DNA from: Candidatus Methanolliviera sp. GoM_oil
Lineage (GTDB): Archaea; Halobacteriota; Methanoliparia; Methanoliparales; Methanoliparaceae
Length of the DNA stretch: 5,772 nt
Reading direction: 5' to 3'
NCBI GenBank assembly: GCA_902158735.1
Contig: CABGHG010000114.1
Coordinates: forward strand, 1 to 5,772
Below are positions 5,683-5,772 of this stretch, piece by piece. The notes under the pieces are model-generated. The model searched no databases, was not told where the DNA came from, and saw nothing but the letters and a program-made list of their open reading frames with translations. Within the stretch, counting starts at the first letter, position 1; the number at the start of each line of letters is the position of its first letter. Position numbers and translations under genes: made by a program.

Positions 5683-5730
5683 GGATATCTTCAGATGCTA
5701 CTAAATATCCGCCTTTTGCTTCCGCGACAG

Positions 5731-5738
5731 TTTTTTTT
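5731..5738 (+). terminator. Oligo-T terminator of the GNAT operon
   Basis: Eight T residues in a row on the plus strand, 85 bp after the stop of the second GNAT gene, match the oligo-T signal that ends transcription in archaea. No strong GC-rich hairpin precedes it, which is not required in archaea. Confidence 0.5.
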
Positions 5739-5772
5739 AAAGTTCATCTTTTAATTCTTCAATGCTTTTCAT

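Larger units (their letters stand above)
5647..5772 (-). pseudogene. Unrecognised frame-broken coding fragment
   Basis: Reading the minus strand from the right edge gives MKSIEELKDEL and then TAA at 5737-5739. In a neighbouring frame the text continues smoothly as LKKTVAEAKGGYLVASEDIQ and DLKIFHFYSTSTQ before running antisense into the GNAT gene. The join sits at a run of eight A/T bases, a usual place for slippage. This looks like the N-terminal part of a small gene broken by a frameshift, with its true end lost. Alternatively the first 11 codons are the C-terminal end of a longer gene that enters from beyond the window. I do not recognise the family. The evidence is composition and continuity only. 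Confidence 0.3.

Overview
The window looks archaeal, most likely from a methanogen- or ANME-related euryarchaeon. The support is TATA-type promoters, oligo-T termination, short or leaderless 5' ends, and protein types I associate with such genomes. That placement is an inference from style. No rRNA, tRNA or taxonomic marker is present.

Layout. (1) Bases 1-291 are AT-rich. They hold the first 72 codons of a minus-strand gene that runs off the left edge and resembles the N-terminus of TnpB-type transposon nucleases, plus its upstream region. (2) Bases 292-931 (minus) are a decayed gene with an acylphosphatase domain and a charged tail. An insertion of about 150 bp (503-652), made almost wholly of short perfect palindromes with 3-nt loops, interrupts it. 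Past the insertion the original frame continues, then meets a one-base frameshift and a 21-bp (seven-codon) tandem repeat with one amber codon. (3) Bases 932-1170 contain no convincing gene. (4) Bases 1171-3075 (minus) encode a full-length acyl-CoA/AMP ligase with all adenylation motifs and an enlarged, hydrophobic middle region. (5) Bases 3076-3220 form a divergent promoter region with a TATA box for each direction and a perfect 7+7 dyad near the predicted ligase transcription start. (6) Bases 3221-4378 and 4404-5645 (plus) are tandem paralogous two-domain GNAT acyltransferases resembling the bacterial YghO-like family. Their N-terminal halves are almost identical and their C-terminal halves are strongly diverged. 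(7) Bases 5646-5772 hold a likely T8 terminator and an unrecognised, frame-broken minus-strand coding fragment.

How the genes may work together: the ligase would activate a carboxylic acid to an acyl-CoA, and the two divergently transcribed GNAT proteins could transfer that acyl group to an unknown amine. This is a hypothesis from gene order and family chemistry only. The most unusual parts are the palindrome cluster inside the acylphosphatase pseudogene, the sharp identity step between the GNAT paralogs, and the repeat-flanked 26-residue insertion in the acetyl-CoA-binding region of the second paralog.
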